From Myxococcales bacterium (GTDB lineage: Bacteria > Myxococcota > Polyangia > HGW-17 > SLPX01), in NCBI GenBank assembly GCA_007131745.1, contig SLPX01000105.1, forward strand, positions 1-64,000: a DNA stretch of 64,000 nt, read 5' to 3'. The number at the start of each line of letters is the position of its first letter. Position 1 is the stretch's first letter. Positions 53,333 through 63,281 of this stretch are shown here, in pieces. Both the position numbers and the translations under genes were made by a program. The notes under the pieces were generated by a model. It saw only the letters and a list, made by a program, of their open reading frames with translations. It was not told where the DNA came from and ran no database searches.

Positions 53333-54814
53333 TTGGATCTTACCGTCACAATCATAACCGTAGGCTATGTAGCGTTTATTTTCACTATCGGTGTTTTGAC
53401 TTCGAAAAAAATCCATAACACTGATGATTTTTTGTTGGCCGGGAGAAACGTCGGGTGGTTTTTTCTTGCATGCACACTCGGCGCCACTGTTGTGGGAGGC
53501 GGTTACAGCATCGGAGCGGTCGGGCAGACTTATGAAATGGGTATTTTGATGCTCGTGGCTTCCATGGGAGGTTATCTTCAGTTTGTATTCTCCGGTTTGG
53601 TTGTGGCTCCCAAGTTTCGTCAAGCCCGAGTTTATACGGTTGCGGGGTACATGAATCACCGGTTCGGAGCCGGCCCGCGAACTGCCGCTCTTGTTTTGTC
53701 CCTTCTCTTTTCGGTGTTTGTAATAGCCGCACAGATGGCCGCAATAGGGCATGTAATCGCGGCGATGTTGCCCGATTTGGCCGAAAACGAAAACCTAATA
53801 AAATGGGCCGTGATCCTGGGAGGGGTTATTGTCATCATTTACAGCGCGGCCGGAGGTTTGAAGGCCGTCATAATAACCGATGTATTCCAGTTTCTTATCT
53901 TGTTGGCCGGATTTGCCGTGACTGCTCTGCTTGTTCTTCCGGAAGTGAGCTTGTCATTTGACGCATCCCTGGGAAGACTTCCAGAGACATTTTTTAATCC
54001 GACCCGCCACGGAGGCTGGATATACATGGGCAGCCTTTTCCTTACCTTCCTTTTGGGAGAGACTTTCGCTCCGGGTTACGCCACCAGATTTTGCGCGGGA
54101 AAAAGCAAAAGAGACATTCAAATCGGTATCGGCGGTGTGGGGATTTTACTGACTCTTTTGATGCCGGTCATCGTGTTTCTCATCGCGGTATATGCACGAC
54201 TCCATTTTCAAGATATTCCTCCGGATCGTGCAATGGCCGCGGTTATTCAAAAGCTCAACCACCCTGTAATTGCCGGGGTGATAATCGCAGCGCTAATTTC
54301 AGCGGTCATGTCTTCGGCTGATTCGGCTTTGAATTCAACGACGGCTATTTTCATCAAGGACATTTTTGAACAGTATTTTTCCGGAATAGATCTCAGCGAC
54401 AAAAAGACCCTCCTTCTCTCTCGTGTTCTCACAGTGGGATTGGGTGTCTTGGCAATTGTTTTGGCTGTGCTTACGCCTAATGTCATAAAACAGCTTTTGT
54501 TTGCTTATCATGTCTGGGCGCCGGGGATCATCGTTCCGATATTGGTGGGTGCAGTATTTAAGCTGAAAGGTCCCGTTGTGAACCGCAATCTGACGATCAC
54601 AATGATAGCGGGCCCTGTTTCGGCTTTGCTTCACAGGAGTATCGACTATGGAGATCTCACGCGGGGGCCTGTGGGTGCATGGGATGCCATGAAGCTTTTT
54701 GCCGGAAAAATAGACCCAGCGGTTATAGGGGTTTTAATTGCAGCGGTATTGTTCATCCTGCTGACGGTTGTGGCCGGGATCAGAGACAGGTTGAAACAAA
54801 GCCGGGCCGCCTGA
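53333..54814 (+). CDS. Sodium:solute symporter family (SSS) transporter
   Basis: The 493-residue protein has about 13 predicted membrane helices and typical SSS features: an early DDFLLAGRNVGWFFLACTLGATVVGGG and a central GETFAPGYATRFCAGKS. Family members import solutes such as sugars, amino acids, proline, pantothenate or acetate with sodium; the substrate cannot be told here. The start is TTG 53333 with AAGGAG 5 bases upstream, so this non-ATG start is well supported. It lies between the purF homologue (with a terminator) and glgB, so it probably has its own promoter. Its stop is about 145 bases before the glgB start. Confidence 0.92.
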   Translation: MDLTVTIITVGYVAFIFTIGVLTSKKIHNTDDFLLAGRNVGWFFLACTLGATVVGGGYSIGAVGQTYEMGILMLVASMGGYLQFVFSGLVVAPKFRQARVYTVAGYMNHRFGAGPRTAALVLSLLFSVFVIAAQMAAIGHVIAAMLPDLAENENLIKWAVILGGVIVIIYSAAGGLKAVIITDVFQFLILLAGFAVTALLVLPEVSLSFDASLGRLPETFFNPTRHGGWIYMGSLFLTFLLGETFAPGYATRFCAGKSKRDIQIGIGGVGILLTLLMPVIVFLIAVYARLHFQDIPPDRAMAAVIQKLNHPVIAGVIIAALISAVMSSADSALNSTTAIFIKDIFEQYFSGIDLSDKKTLLLSRVLTVGLGVLAIVLAVLTPNVIKQLLFAYHVWAPGIIVPILVGAVFKLKGPVVNRNLTITMIAGPVSALLHRSIDYGDLTRGPVGAWDAMKLFAGKIDPAVIGVLIAAVLFILLTVVAGIRDRLKQSRAA

Positions 54815-54958
54815 AAAATGTTTTTTTGCATCCATCAAGATTCTTGCCAATGACCGGCATGTATGAAAAAAAAACAAACGATCGATCGGTTCACAAAGAG
54901 CTTGTTTGTTACTCGATCCGACATGCTGTTTTATGCGGCTCGAGGTGAAGGGAAAAAA

Positions 54959-56869
54959 ATGACGACACATAGTCTTTTCAGCGACTACGACATATTCTTG
55001 TTCAAGCAGGGTAATCATTTCAGTCTTTACGAATCCATGGGCGCTCATCCGATTGTTCTGGACGGACGGAAAGGCGTGATGTTTTCAGTGTGGGCGCCCA
55101 ATGCGGAAAAAGTTTCCGTGGTTGGAGGGTTTAACGACTGGAACAAGGGCGCAAACCCGCTTCAAGCGAGGGTGGACGAATCAGGTGTTTGGGAGGGCTT
55201 TGTTCCGGAAGCCGCGGCGGGGGATTTTTACAAGTTTTATATGCGTTCCCGGCTGAACGGCTACGAGGCGGAAAAGGCGGATCCCTTTGCTTTCGGCGCT
55301 GAAGAGCCGCCGTGTACCGCTTCCAAGGTGGAGGAGTTGAAATACGGATGGGGAGATGATGAATGGATGGCTTCGCGAGAGGGTCGAAACAGCCTGAATG
55401 CTCCGATATCGATTTATGAAGTGCATCTGGGTTCGTGGAGGCGGGCGGTGGAAGAAAGCGGGAGTCGTGTCATGAGTTACGTGGAAATAGCCCGAGAGCT
55501 TGCGGATTACGTGAGTGATATGGGATATACCCACGTTGAGTTATTACCCGTGACCGAGCATCCTTTCTATGGTTCATGGGGATATCAAACCACAGGGTAC
55601 TTCTCGCCTACGGCAAGATACGGTTCCCCGGTGGAGTTCATGAAATTCGTCGACATACTTCACCAAAAGGGAATCGGTGTGATCCTGGATTGGGTTCCAT
55701 CGCACTTTCCCGGCGATGAACACGGGTTGGCATATTTTGACGGCACGCATCTCTACGAACACGCGGATTCAAGAAAGGGTTTTCACCCTGACTGGAAGAG
55801 TTACATCTTTAATTACGGGAGAAACGAAGTCAGGTCGTTTCTGATCTCTTCGGCGATGTTTTGGCTGGACAAGTACCACATAGATGGGTTGAGGGTGGAC
55901 GCGGTTGCGTCGATGCTTTACCTGGATTATTCGAGAGAGGAAGGGGAATGGATACCGAACCAGTACGGAGGAAGGGAAAACCTGGAGGCCATAAGCTTTC
56001 TGCGTACTTTCAACAAGCAGGTGTTTGAGAGGTTTCCAGATGTCCAGACGATAGCCGAAGAGTCAACCGATTGGCCTATGGTGTCGCGGCCGGTTCATGT
56101 AGGTGGACTCGGTTTCGGCATGAAATGGAACATGGGGTGGATGCACGATACGCTCCAGTATTTCGCCAAGGATCCGGTTTTCAGAAAATTCCACCACAAT
56201 AACCTGACATTCAATCTGCTGTATTCATTCCATGAAAATTTCGTTTTGAGCCTTTCCCACGACGAAGTCGTTCACGGTAAGCGTTCTCTCTTGGACAAGA
56301 TGCCCGGCGATCGTTGGCAAAAATTCGCCAACATGAGGCTCTTGCTGGCGCACATGTTCAGTCAACCCGGGAAAAAGCTGCTTTTCATGGGCATGGAGTT
56401 CGGCCAGTGGAACGAATGGTACCACGAAGAAAGCTTGGACTGGCATTTGCTCGAAGAGGAGGATCACAGGGGATTGCAACGTTGGGTTAATGACCTGAAC
56501 AAGCTCTACGGGATGGAATCAGCGCTGTACGGGGGAGACTTCACACCTGACGGGTTTGAGTGGATTGACTGCAACGACTGGGAACAGTCGATATTGACGT
56601 TGCTTAGAAGAAACCCCGAATCTGGAGAGCAGATCATGGTTGCATTGAATCTTACTCCGGTCCCGAGGGAAGCATACCGGGTCGGTGTCACTCGCCCGGG
56701 GTTTTGGGTTGAATTGTTAAACAGCGACGGCAAGGAATACGGGGGATCCGGAATGGGAAACTCGGGAGGCCTGATCGCTGAAGCGATCGCATGGCACGGC
56801 CGCTCCCACAGTCTGGCACTTACGCTTCCTCCCCTGGGAGCGGTTTTCTTCAAGGCTCCCGGGATGTAA
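54959..56869 (+). CDS. glgB: 1,4-alpha-glucan branching enzyme
   Basis: The protein has an N-terminal CBM48-type domain (VMFSVWAPNAEKVSVVGGFNDWN) and a GH13 catalytic barrel with LLPVTEHPF, DGLRVDAVASMLY (nucleophile Asp near residue 314), TIAEEST (acid/base Glu) and LSHDEVVHGKRSLL. It introduces alpha-1,6 branches into glycogen. The ATG at 54959 gives 636 residues, the usual short form of GlgB, and has GAAGGG 6 bases upstream; an upstream ATG at 54863 lacks support. It is separate from the GH57/malQ group at 11-15 kb; glgA, glgC and glgP are not in this window. It is convergent with the yggS gene 14 bases on. Confidence 0.95.
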   Translation: MTTHSLFSDYDIFLFKQGNHFSLYESMGAHPIVLDGRKGVMFSVWAPNAEKVSVVGGFNDWNKGANPLQARVDESGVWEGFVPEAAAGDFYKFYMRSRLNGYEAEKADPFAFGAEEPPCTASKVEELKYGWGDDEWMASREGRNSLNAPISIYEVHLGSWRRAVEESGSRVMSYVEIARELADYVSDMGYTHVELLPVTEHPFYGSWGYQTTGYFSPTARYGSPVEFMKFVDILHQKGIGVILDWVPSHFPGDEHGLAYFDGTHLYEHADSRKGFHPDWKSYIFNYGRNEVRSFLISSAMFWLDKYHIDGLRVDAVASMLYLDYSREEGEWIPNQYGGRENLEAISFLRTFNKQVFERFPDVQTIAEESTDWPMVSRPVHVGGLGFGMKWNMGWMHDTLQYFAKDPVFRKFHHNNLTFNLLYSFHENFVLSLSHDEVVHGKRSLLDKMPGDRWQKFANMRLLLAHMFSQPGKKLLFMGMEFGQWNEWYHEESLDWHLLEEEDHRGLQRWVNDLNKLYGMESALYGGDFTPDGFEWIDCNDWEQSILTLLRRNPESGEQIMVALNLTPVPREAYRVGVTRPGFWVELLNSDGKEYGGSGMGNSGGLIAEAIAWHGRSHSLALTLPPLGAVFFKAPGM

Positions 56870-56882
56870 ACTTTTTGCCGGG

Positions 56883-57581
56883 TCAGGTTTTTATCGCACA
56901 GGTATAGCGGAGACCGAAAAGACTCGTTCCTATACGCACCATGTTGGAGCCTTCTTCAATGGCCTGGGGGTAGGAATTGCTCATGCCCATAGATAGTATT
57001 TCCATGGATACATTTTTCACGGAGGCGCGGGACAAGTCCTCGAAAAGATTTTTGGTCAGCCTGAAGTATGGACGCGTATCTTCAGGATCTCCGTCGAAGG
57101 GACCCATTGTCATGAGCCCCTTTATCCGGAGCCGGTCCATGAATGAAATTTCACTCACAAGTTGTTTTACTTCTTCGGGGGCGACACCGGTTTTATTTGA
57201 TTCGTCACCGCTGTTCACTTCGATCAGGACGTCCATTGTCCTGTCCGCTTTTTCACATTCCTGTTGAAGCTTTTTCGCCAGGCGCACTGAATCCAGGGTT
57301 TCGATCATGTCAAACATCTGTACCGCTTTTTTTGCCTTGTTTCTTTGGAGATGACCGATGAAATGCCATTTTACCCCATGGGATCGACTCCATTCCCCGA
57401 TGTCTTCATACATCGACTCGGCTTCCTGGACATAGTTGTGCCCGATTATTTTAACTCCGGCTTGGACGGCCGCTTTTACTTCTTTGGAAGTGCGGGTTTT
57501 GGCAGCCGCAACCAGGCTGACTCCTGTGGGTATGGATTGCAGGATCTTTGTCACGTTTTTCTTTATTTCCGATGATTCCAT
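56883..57581 (-). CDS. yggS: PLP-homeostasis protein (YggS/PROSC family)
   Basis: The protein has the family core: VAAAKTRTSKEVKAAVQAG with the PLP lysine (Lys in AAAKTR), IGHNYVQEA, KWHFIGHLQRNKAK, VLIEVNSGDESNKTG and LSMGMSNSYPQAIEEGSNMVRIGTSLFG. YggS binds pyridoxal phosphate without a known enzymatic reaction and helps keep PLP levels balanced in the cytoplasm. With the ATG at 57581 it has 232 residues, the normal size; the frame is open to 57683 and would add 34 residues. It is divergent from polA, whose start is 110 bases away, so both may share a promoter region. Confidence 0.93.
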   Translation of the reverse strand: MESSEIKKNVTKILQSIPTGVSLVAAAKTRTSKEVKAAVQAGVKIIGHNYVQEAESMYEDIGEWSRSHGVKWHFIGHLQRNKAKKAVQMFDMIETLDSVRLAKKLQQECEKADRTMDVLIEVNSGDESNKTGVAPEEVKQLVSEISFMDRLRIKGLMTMGPFDGDPEDTRPYFRLTKNLFEDLSRASVKNVSMEILSMGMSNSYPQAIEEGSNMVRIGTSLFGLRYTCAIKT

Positions 57582-57690
57582 GGTCTTCTTTGATTCTCTG
57601 TTCTCCGGAGTGTATATAGTCTGTTCACCCGGTTTGTCCAGTGATACGGTTTTTGCAAGAACAGGTTTCACAAAGGGAGACAATTATTCA

Positions 57691-60453
57691 ATGAAAAAAC
57701 CAAGGTGTCTTTACCTCGTAGACGGCAGCTCATTCATTTTTCGCGCTTTTCATGCTGTCGGACCTCTTACTTCAGCCTTGGGTGTTCCCACGAACGCTGT
57801 TTATGGGTTCGGCGCCATGTTGTTGAAGTTGTTGACGGACAAGAAGCCCGATTTTTTGGCTGTGGTGTTCGATTCTAAAGGACCGACGTTTAGGCACGAA
57901 CTTTTCGATGGGTACAAGGCGAATCGACCTCCTCCCCCTGAAGATCTTGTAGTGCAATTCGGCCTGGTGCGCGAGTTGGTGTCGGCCTTGGGTGTATCAG
58001 CCCTGGAAGTTGAGGGAGTGGAGGCTGATGATGTAATTGCTACTTTGACAGCGCGCGCCGGCGAAAAGGGTTTGCACACGGTAATCGTGTCTTCGGACAA
58101 GGATTTGATGGGAATGGTGTCGGAGTCGGTCCGGATGTATGATTCAATGAAGGAGAAAATATATACACCGCGGGAAGTCGAAGAAAAGTTCGGTGTTCCA
58201 CCCGGCTTGATCCCGGACCTTTTAGCCCTTATGGGGGATTCATCGGATAACATTCCGGGTGTTCCGGGAATCGGGATGAAAACCGGAGCGCGGTTGCTCA
58301 AGGAATTCGGCTCTTTGGACAAGGTGTTGGAGGGTGCTCGAAGGGGAGAAATAAAGGGAAAGAAAGGGGAGACCCTGGTTAGCCATGGAGGGGATGCAAA
58401 GCTAGCCGAAAAGCTGATTGCCCTGAAGGACGATGTAAACCTGGATGTCGAGTTGGAAAACCTTGTAGCGGGGCCTGCGAAGCCCGGTCCGCTGGAGGAG
58501 TTGCTTCACCGTTTGAATTTCAATCGTTGGCTGAAAAGCCTTGATGCTATTTACGATGTGTACGGCCGGCAGGAGGAAGTTTTCGGAGTTGAAAAGAAAG
58601 AAACAAAAGAAAAAGCGGATTACGGCAAAGAAACGGAAACCCCCAGCCCCCAAGATTACAGGGCGGTGCTGACCGAGGAGGAACTCTCAGCGGTTATCAC
58701 CGCTGTCCAAGAGTGTGATGGATTTGCAGTGGATCTTGAAACCACCGGTCTGGATCCCGTGCAGGCCCGGATCGTGGGCGTAGCCATAGCCGTCGGACCG
58801 GGAAAGGCATGGTACATTCCCGTGGGGCATACAACACTGGAAGACAGGGGGAAACAACTTTCCATGGACGAGGTGCTCAACGCGTTGAAACCCTACCTGG
58901 AAGATGAAAACCTGCCCACTTACGGCCAGAATTACAAATACGATTATGTGCTTTTCAGACGTCATGGGATCGAGCTCGCCGGCATTGTATGCGACCCCAT
59001 GATTGCATCCTACCTGTTGGACCCTTCCCAGTCTTCCCACGGTCTGGACGCTTTGGCCCGCAGGGAGTTGCATTATGAAACGATTCCATACGATAAGGTT
59101 TGCGGCAAGGGGAAATCAGCGATTACTTTCGACCAGGTACCGGTCCGTGATGCAACGCGGTACGCTGCTGAAGATGCAGAGGTGACGTATATACTGGGCA
59201 AACGGCTTTTGCGGCGTGTAGAAGATGAAAACCTGGGATCTTTGATGAGAGATGTTGAAATACCGTTGGGCCGGGTACTTGGAATAATGGAAATGAACGG
59301 TATCCTGGTTGATCGAAATCTGCTTGCAGATGTTTCGAATGGTATATCCCGAAGGCTTGTGGAGTTGGAAAAAGAGACTGCTGATGCAAGCGGTATGGAG
59401 GTGAACATCAATTCACCCAAGCAGTTGCAGATGCTTCTTTTCGAGCATCTCGGCCTGAAGCCGTCCCGCAAGACCAAGACCGGATATTCGACCGACTCGG
59501 AGGTGTTGGAACAACTTGCATCCGAGCATCCGGTGGCGGGGTTGATTCTTGAATACAGAATGCTGGCAAAGCTCAAATCCACATACACCGAAGCTTTGCC
59601 CAAGTTGATCAATCCGGAAACCGGGCGGATACACACGTCGTACAATCAAGCGGTGGCCGCAACCGGGAGGCTTTCTTCTTCCGAGCCTAATCTTCAAAAC
59701 ATTCCGGTTCGTACGGAAATAGGACGCCGCATCCGGAGCGCTTTTATCGCCCGAGATGGATGCGTTCTCGTTTCCGCTGATTATTCACAGATCGAATTGA
59801 GGGTACTTGCTCATCTTAGCAAGGATCCCGTTCTTTTAGAGGCGTTTCGCAGCGACGCGGATATACACTCGATTACTGCTTGCGAGGTTTTCGGCGTATC
59901 AGCGGACGAGGTGACAGCGGAAATGAGACGAGTTGCAAAGGCGGTGAATTTCGGGGTCATTTACGGACAGAGCGCTTACGGCCTTTCCGGACAGCTATCC
60001 ATTCCACGCCGGACGGCTTCTGAATACATTGAGCGATATTTTAATCGCTACAAAGGCGTATTTTCGTACATGAACGATTTGGTGGAAAACGGTCGGCGGT
60101 TGGGTGCTGTGACCACGATTCTGGGGCGCAGGAGGCCGCTTCCCGGGCTCATGGGCAGCGATCGTCACCGCATGTCCGCAGCCGAAAGGATGGCCAGAAA
60201 CACTCCCATTCAAGGTTCAGCCGCGGACATCATCAAGCTTGCCATGCTTGCCTGCCAAAAACTCATCGAGAGGGATTATCCCGAAACAGCAATGCTGTTG
60301 ACGGTGCATGATGAACTCATTTTCGAAGTGGACGAAAATCGGGCGGAAGACCTTGGACGTGCGGTCCGTTCGGAGATGGAGTCGGTTCATGAACTCGACG
60401 TTCCTCTGAAAGTTGATCTCGGAATTGGGAAAAACTGGAGTGACGCTCACTGA
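57691..60453 (+). CDS. polA: DNA polymerase I
   Basis: The 920-residue protein has all three PolA domains. The 5' nuclease comes first (YLVDGSSFIFRAFHAV, EADDVIATL, LMGDSSDNIPGVPGIGMKTG). The 3'-5' proofreading exonuclease follows (FAVDLETTGLD, GQNYKYDYVLF, YAAEDAEVTYIL), with its metal residues present. The polymerase has motif A (DYSQIELRVLAHLS), motif B (RRVAKAVNFGVIYGQ) and motif C (LTVHDELIFEV). It fills gaps and removes RNA primers in replication and repair. The ATG at 57691 gives the usual N-terminus, with GGGAG about 11 bases upstream. Its last 137 bases overlap the 3' end of the histidine kinase gene on the other strand. Confidence 0.96.
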   Translation: MKKPRCLYLVDGSSFIFRAFHAVGPLTSALGVPTNAVYGFGAMLLKLLTDKKPDFLAVVFDSKGPTFRHELFDGYKANRPPPPEDLVVQFGLVRELVSALGVSALEVEGVEADDVIATLTARAGEKGLHTVIVSSDKDLMGMVSESVRMYDSMKEKIYTPREVEEKFGVPPGLIPDLLALMGDSSDNIPGVPGIGMKTGARLLKEFGSLDKVLEGARRGEIKGKKGETLVSHGGDAKLAEKLIALKDDVNLDVELENLVAGPAKPGPLEELLHRLNFNRWLKSLDAIYDVYGRQEEVFGVEKKETKEKADYGKETETPSPQDYRAVLTEEELSAVITAVQECDGFAVDLETTGLDPVQARIVGVAIAVGPGKAWYIPVGHTTLEDRGKQLSMDEVLNALKPYLEDENLPTYGQNYKYDYVLFRRHGIELAGIVCDPMIASYLLDPSQSSHGLDALARRELHYETIPYDKVCGKGKSAITFDQVPVRDATRYAAEDAEVTYILGKRLLRRVEDENLGSLMRDVEIPLGRVLGIMEMNGILVDRNLLADVSNGISRRLVELEKETADASGMEVNINSPKQLQMLLFEHLGLKPSRKTKTGYSTDSEVLEQLASEHPVAGLILEYRMLAKLKSTYTEALPKLINPETGRIHTSYNQAVAATGRLSSSEPNLQNIPVRTEIGRRIRSAFIARDGCVLVSADYSQIELRVLAHLSKDPVLLEAFRSDADIHSITACEVFGVSADEVTAEMRRVAKAVNFGVIYGQSAYGLSGQLSIPRRTASEYIERYFNRYKGVFSYMNDLVENGRRLGAVTTILGRRRPLPGLMGSDRHRMSAAERMARNTPIQGSAADIIKLAMLACQKLIERDYPETAMLLTVHDELIFEVDENRAEDLGRAVRSEMESVHELDVPLKVDLGIGKNWSDAH

Positions 60454-62953
60454 AAGGTTTTTTTTCGGCGTTTGTAGCCAAGACTTTTTTCATGCCTTCA
60501 TACAGGTCTTCCTCTTCAAACGGTCTTTGAATGTAGCCGTAGCCTTTTTCTCCGATGCTTGTCAGTCGTGCCATGCTTTTTGCGAATGTGCCGTAGAGCA
60601 GTATGGGAAGGGTTGAAAAGCGTGTCCTGAGTTCGTCTGCAAGCCTTATTCCGCTTTCGTCCGGAAGTGTGAGATTTGCAACGACCAACTCCCATGTTTT
60701 ATCTGTCGCGGACCCTGTTTTCGCAGCGCTGAAGCGTTCGGCCAACTTGAATGCCTCGGTCGCGGATGAGGCTGATTCCACTTCACAACCCAAGTTTGCA
60801 AGTATTTCCACCGCCCGGCTTCGGCCATCCTCGTCTTGGTCCACCAGAAGCACTTTCAATCCTGTTGCCAACGACTCATTCTGCCCGCCGCCCGGTACAC
60901 CCATTTCTTGTTGGGAGAATCCGGACATTCTTTTGTATGCTGGAAATAGAATGGTGAACGCTGCGCCCTTGCCCGGACTGCTTTCCACGTTGATCCATCC
61001 CTGGTGGTTTTTTACTATGCCGTACACGGTGGACAAACCCAACCCCGTGCCTTTGCCTTGTTCCTTTGTCGTGAAAAACGGGTCAAACACCTGTTCTTTC
61101 ACGTTCTCGGTCATTCCGTGGCCGTCATCTCGGACAGTGAATTCTACGTATTCGCCTGAGTCGCAATTCGGATATTCGACGCCTTCTTTTTCTCCGATGC
61201 TTATGTGTCTTGTCTTCACGTAAACATTTCCCCCGTCGTCTATAGCGTCTCCGGCATTGTGTACGAGGTTCAGGATAATTTGCTCCATCTGGCTTCTATC
61301 GGCTTTGATCATGCAGGGCTCATCCGCGGGATCGATAAACAAACGCTTTTGCTCGCCCAGCATGCGCTTCATAAGATCGGACATGTCCACCACGATTTCG
61401 TTGAAGTCTGTCTTTTGGGCTTCCATGTCTTGGCTGCGGCTGAATGAAAGAAGTTGCTGTGTAAGGTTAGCTGCTCGTTCTGCCGAACCGTGGATTTCCT
61501 GTATGTGTTTTCGAAGGGGGTTGCTTTCTTCGGTGCGCTTTAGAAGCAATTCGGCGCATCCTATTATACCCGCCATGAGATTGTTGAAATCGTGGGCCAC
61601 TCCCCCGGCAAGTCTGCCGATAGCGTCCAATCTGAGAGATCGACGCAAACGCTCTTCGCTTTCTTTGAGCGCTTCAGCCGCCTGTTTTCTTTCGGTGATA
61701 TCCCTGGATACAACACAAAGAACGTTTTTTCCGCTGTAGGAAATCATGGATGCATTGACTTCCACATAGACGATTCGACCGTCCTTGCGGCGGTACTTGC
61801 GCTCTCCAAGGAAATATGACCTGGAATCCTGAACCTTGCCGATATTTTTTTCAATGTCTTCGCGCGGATGATCCACAAAGTCATGTACCGATATTTCGGC
61901 CATTTCTTCTTTTCTGTAGCCGAGAAGCCTTCTGAGCGAAGCGTTGGCTTCGATAACGCTCATGTCTTGCGGATCCAGCAGGAAAATGCACTCAGCGCTC
62001 TGGTTCATGACCGCCTTATATTTTTCCTCGCTGTGTTTCAGTGATAAAAGAGTTTCCCTGTGTTCGGTGTTGTCGTGAAAAATGGCGAACGAGCCTGTGT
62101 AGTTTCCTTCCTTGTCCGTCCAAGGCGTGGCAGTGCATACGAGTGAACGGATTTCTCCCGTTGCACGGATGATTTCCACTTCGTAGGTGGATCTGGCGCC
62201 CTTTCGGCGTCGCGCGGTCTGCTCTTTGATGGCCTCGAAAGTTTCAGGGGCCATGAATTCTCGTAGGTTTCTGCCCAATAAGTTGCCGGGCTCCACTCCA
62301 AATATTTCATCCGCTATGGGATTGGTGAATGTGAAAGTTTCATTTTGATCCACTATCCCCAGTCCATCGCCCTGTCGTTCAATGAGGTTTCTGTATCTCT
62401 CTTCGCTTTCCATCAATGCTTGCCGGGCAAGCACGGTTTCGGTGATGTCTTGTACACTGCCTTGGTAATATAGAAGATTGCCTTTTTCATCTCTTACTTC
62501 CGCACATGAATCCCTAACCCAGATAACGCTGTCGTCCCAACGCCGAAATCTGGTTTCAAAGTTGTTGACCACACCCTTACGGGCCACTATTTCATTGCAC
62601 TTCTCTCTTTCGGCGGAGTCAAGGTAACAATCACCTGCCATGGTGTTGAGGAAAGATTCTCTGTCGGGATACCCCAACATCTCCACCATAGTCAGATTGG
62701 CTTCCAGGATCTGTCCGTCTTTTGTGGTGCGGTAAAGCCCGACCGGGATGTCGTCAAGAAGAGCTTTTCGCCTCTCGCTTTCCTCCTGCGAAAGATCTCT
62801 GCCCACATTGGGAGCAAGTCCCGGACAAACATTGGAACCGGATTGCTTCTTTTGATCAGGCTGACTGGGATCTTCAAGAAAGTCGGCAATTCTTTTCAGT
62901 GTGTCTTCAGATGTACTGATCGCTGTCTTGAGGATTTTGCGAATGAGCCTCAT
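60317..62953 (-). CDS. Hybrid sensor histidine kinase with three PAS domains and pseudo-receiver
   Basis: The cytoplasmic 878-residue protein has PAS/PAC domains at about 62-180, 183-305 and 308-425. A HisKA domain follows with the phospho-accepting His454 (LAGGVAHDFNN). The HATPase has N box NLVHNAGDAI, G1 DDGHGM, F box FDPFFTTK and G2 GTGLGLS. A C-terminal receiver-like domain (about 698-825) has Asn760 (VVANLTLP) where the phosphorylated Asp should be, and Arg810 in place of the conserved Lys, so it is unlikely to be phosphorylated. No membrane helix is evident. The last 137 bases overlap polA antisense. The response partner is not adjacent. Confidence 0.92.
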   Translation of the reverse strand: MRLIRKILKTAISTSEDTLKRIADFLEDPSQPDQKKQSGSNVCPGLAPNVGRDLSQEESERRKALLDDIPVGLYRTTKDGQILEANLTMVEMLGYPDRESFLNTMAGDCYLDSAEREKCNEIVARKGVVNNFETRFRRWDDSVIWVRDSCAEVRDEKGNLLYYQGSVQDITETVLARQALMESEERYRNLIERQGDGLGIVDQNETFTFTNPIADEIFGVEPGNLLGRNLREFMAPETFEAIKEQTARRRKGARSTYEVEIIRATGEIRSLVCTATPWTDKEGNYTGSFAIFHDNTEHRETLLSLKHSEEKYKAVMNQSAECIFLLDPQDMSVIEANASLRRLLGYRKEEMAEISVHDFVDHPREDIEKNIGKVQDSRSYFLGERKYRRKDGRIVYVEVNASMISYSGKNVLCVVSRDITERKQAAEALKESEERLRRSLRLDAIGRLAGGVAHDFNNLMAGIIGCAELLLKRTEESNPLRKHIQEIHGSAERAANLTQQLLSFSRSQDMEAQKTDFNEIVVDMSDLMKRMLGEQKRLFIDPADEPCMIKADRSQMEQIILNLVHNAGDAIDDGGNVYVKTRHISIGEKEGVEYPNCDSGEYVEFTVRDDGHGMTENVKEQVFDPFFTTKEQGKGTGLGLSTVYGIVKNHQGWINVESSPGKGAAFTILFPAYKRMSGFSQQEMGVPGGGQNESLATGLKVLLVDQDEDGRSRAVEILANLGCEVESASSATEAFKLAERFSAAKTGSATDKTWELVVANLTLPDESGIRLADELRTRFSTLPILLYGTFAKSMARLTSIGEKGYGYIQRPFEEEDLYEGMKKVLATNAEKKPFSERHSSFSQFRDQLSEERRVHEPTPSPNGPHVQGLPPDFRPLRK

Positions 62954-63281
62954 GGATCGTTGTCTTTTGCTCGCGCGCTGATGCTGGTTGCAGATTCGTT
63001 GGAAATCCGGTTTCTTCTTTCGCCTATTGTTCTCAACATAAAAGATTTTTATATTCGGGCGCAGGGCCTATCTTCAGCTATCATCAAAGGGGGGCTTTGC
63101 GCAAGGAAAGAAGCGGTCTTTTTGACAAAGCGAAACATTGAAAGAAAAAACCGATTGGGTTTTGTGGGGAGGTTCGTGGACAAGAAACCAGAATTTGGTC
63201 TTTGGAGCTTGACTGGATCCATGATGGAAAAGTATCGTTGAATGGAGTGAAAAATAATCTTTAGAAAAGGCAGCCAGGAAA
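62954..63281. other. Divergent intergenic region before the last gene
   Basis: This 328-base region separates the histidine kinase and the secreted protein. A plus-strand TTGTTC (63027-63032) and TATATT (63050-63055) with a 17-base spacer is a possible promoter for the secreted protein. No RNA gene or further ORF with coding character was seen. Confidence 0.5.
63027..63055 (+). promoter_or_regulatory. Candidate sigma-70 promoter for the secreted protein at the window end
   Basis: TTGTTC and TATATT are separated by 17 bases, on the plus strand about 230 bases before the ATG at 63282. It matches the consensus moderately. Confidence 0.3.

Noticed and set aside
62843..63241. 132-residue plus-strand frame before the last gene
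   Set aside because: It overlaps the kinase N-terminus antisense, lacks a ribosome site and shows no domain; the true gene starts at 63282.
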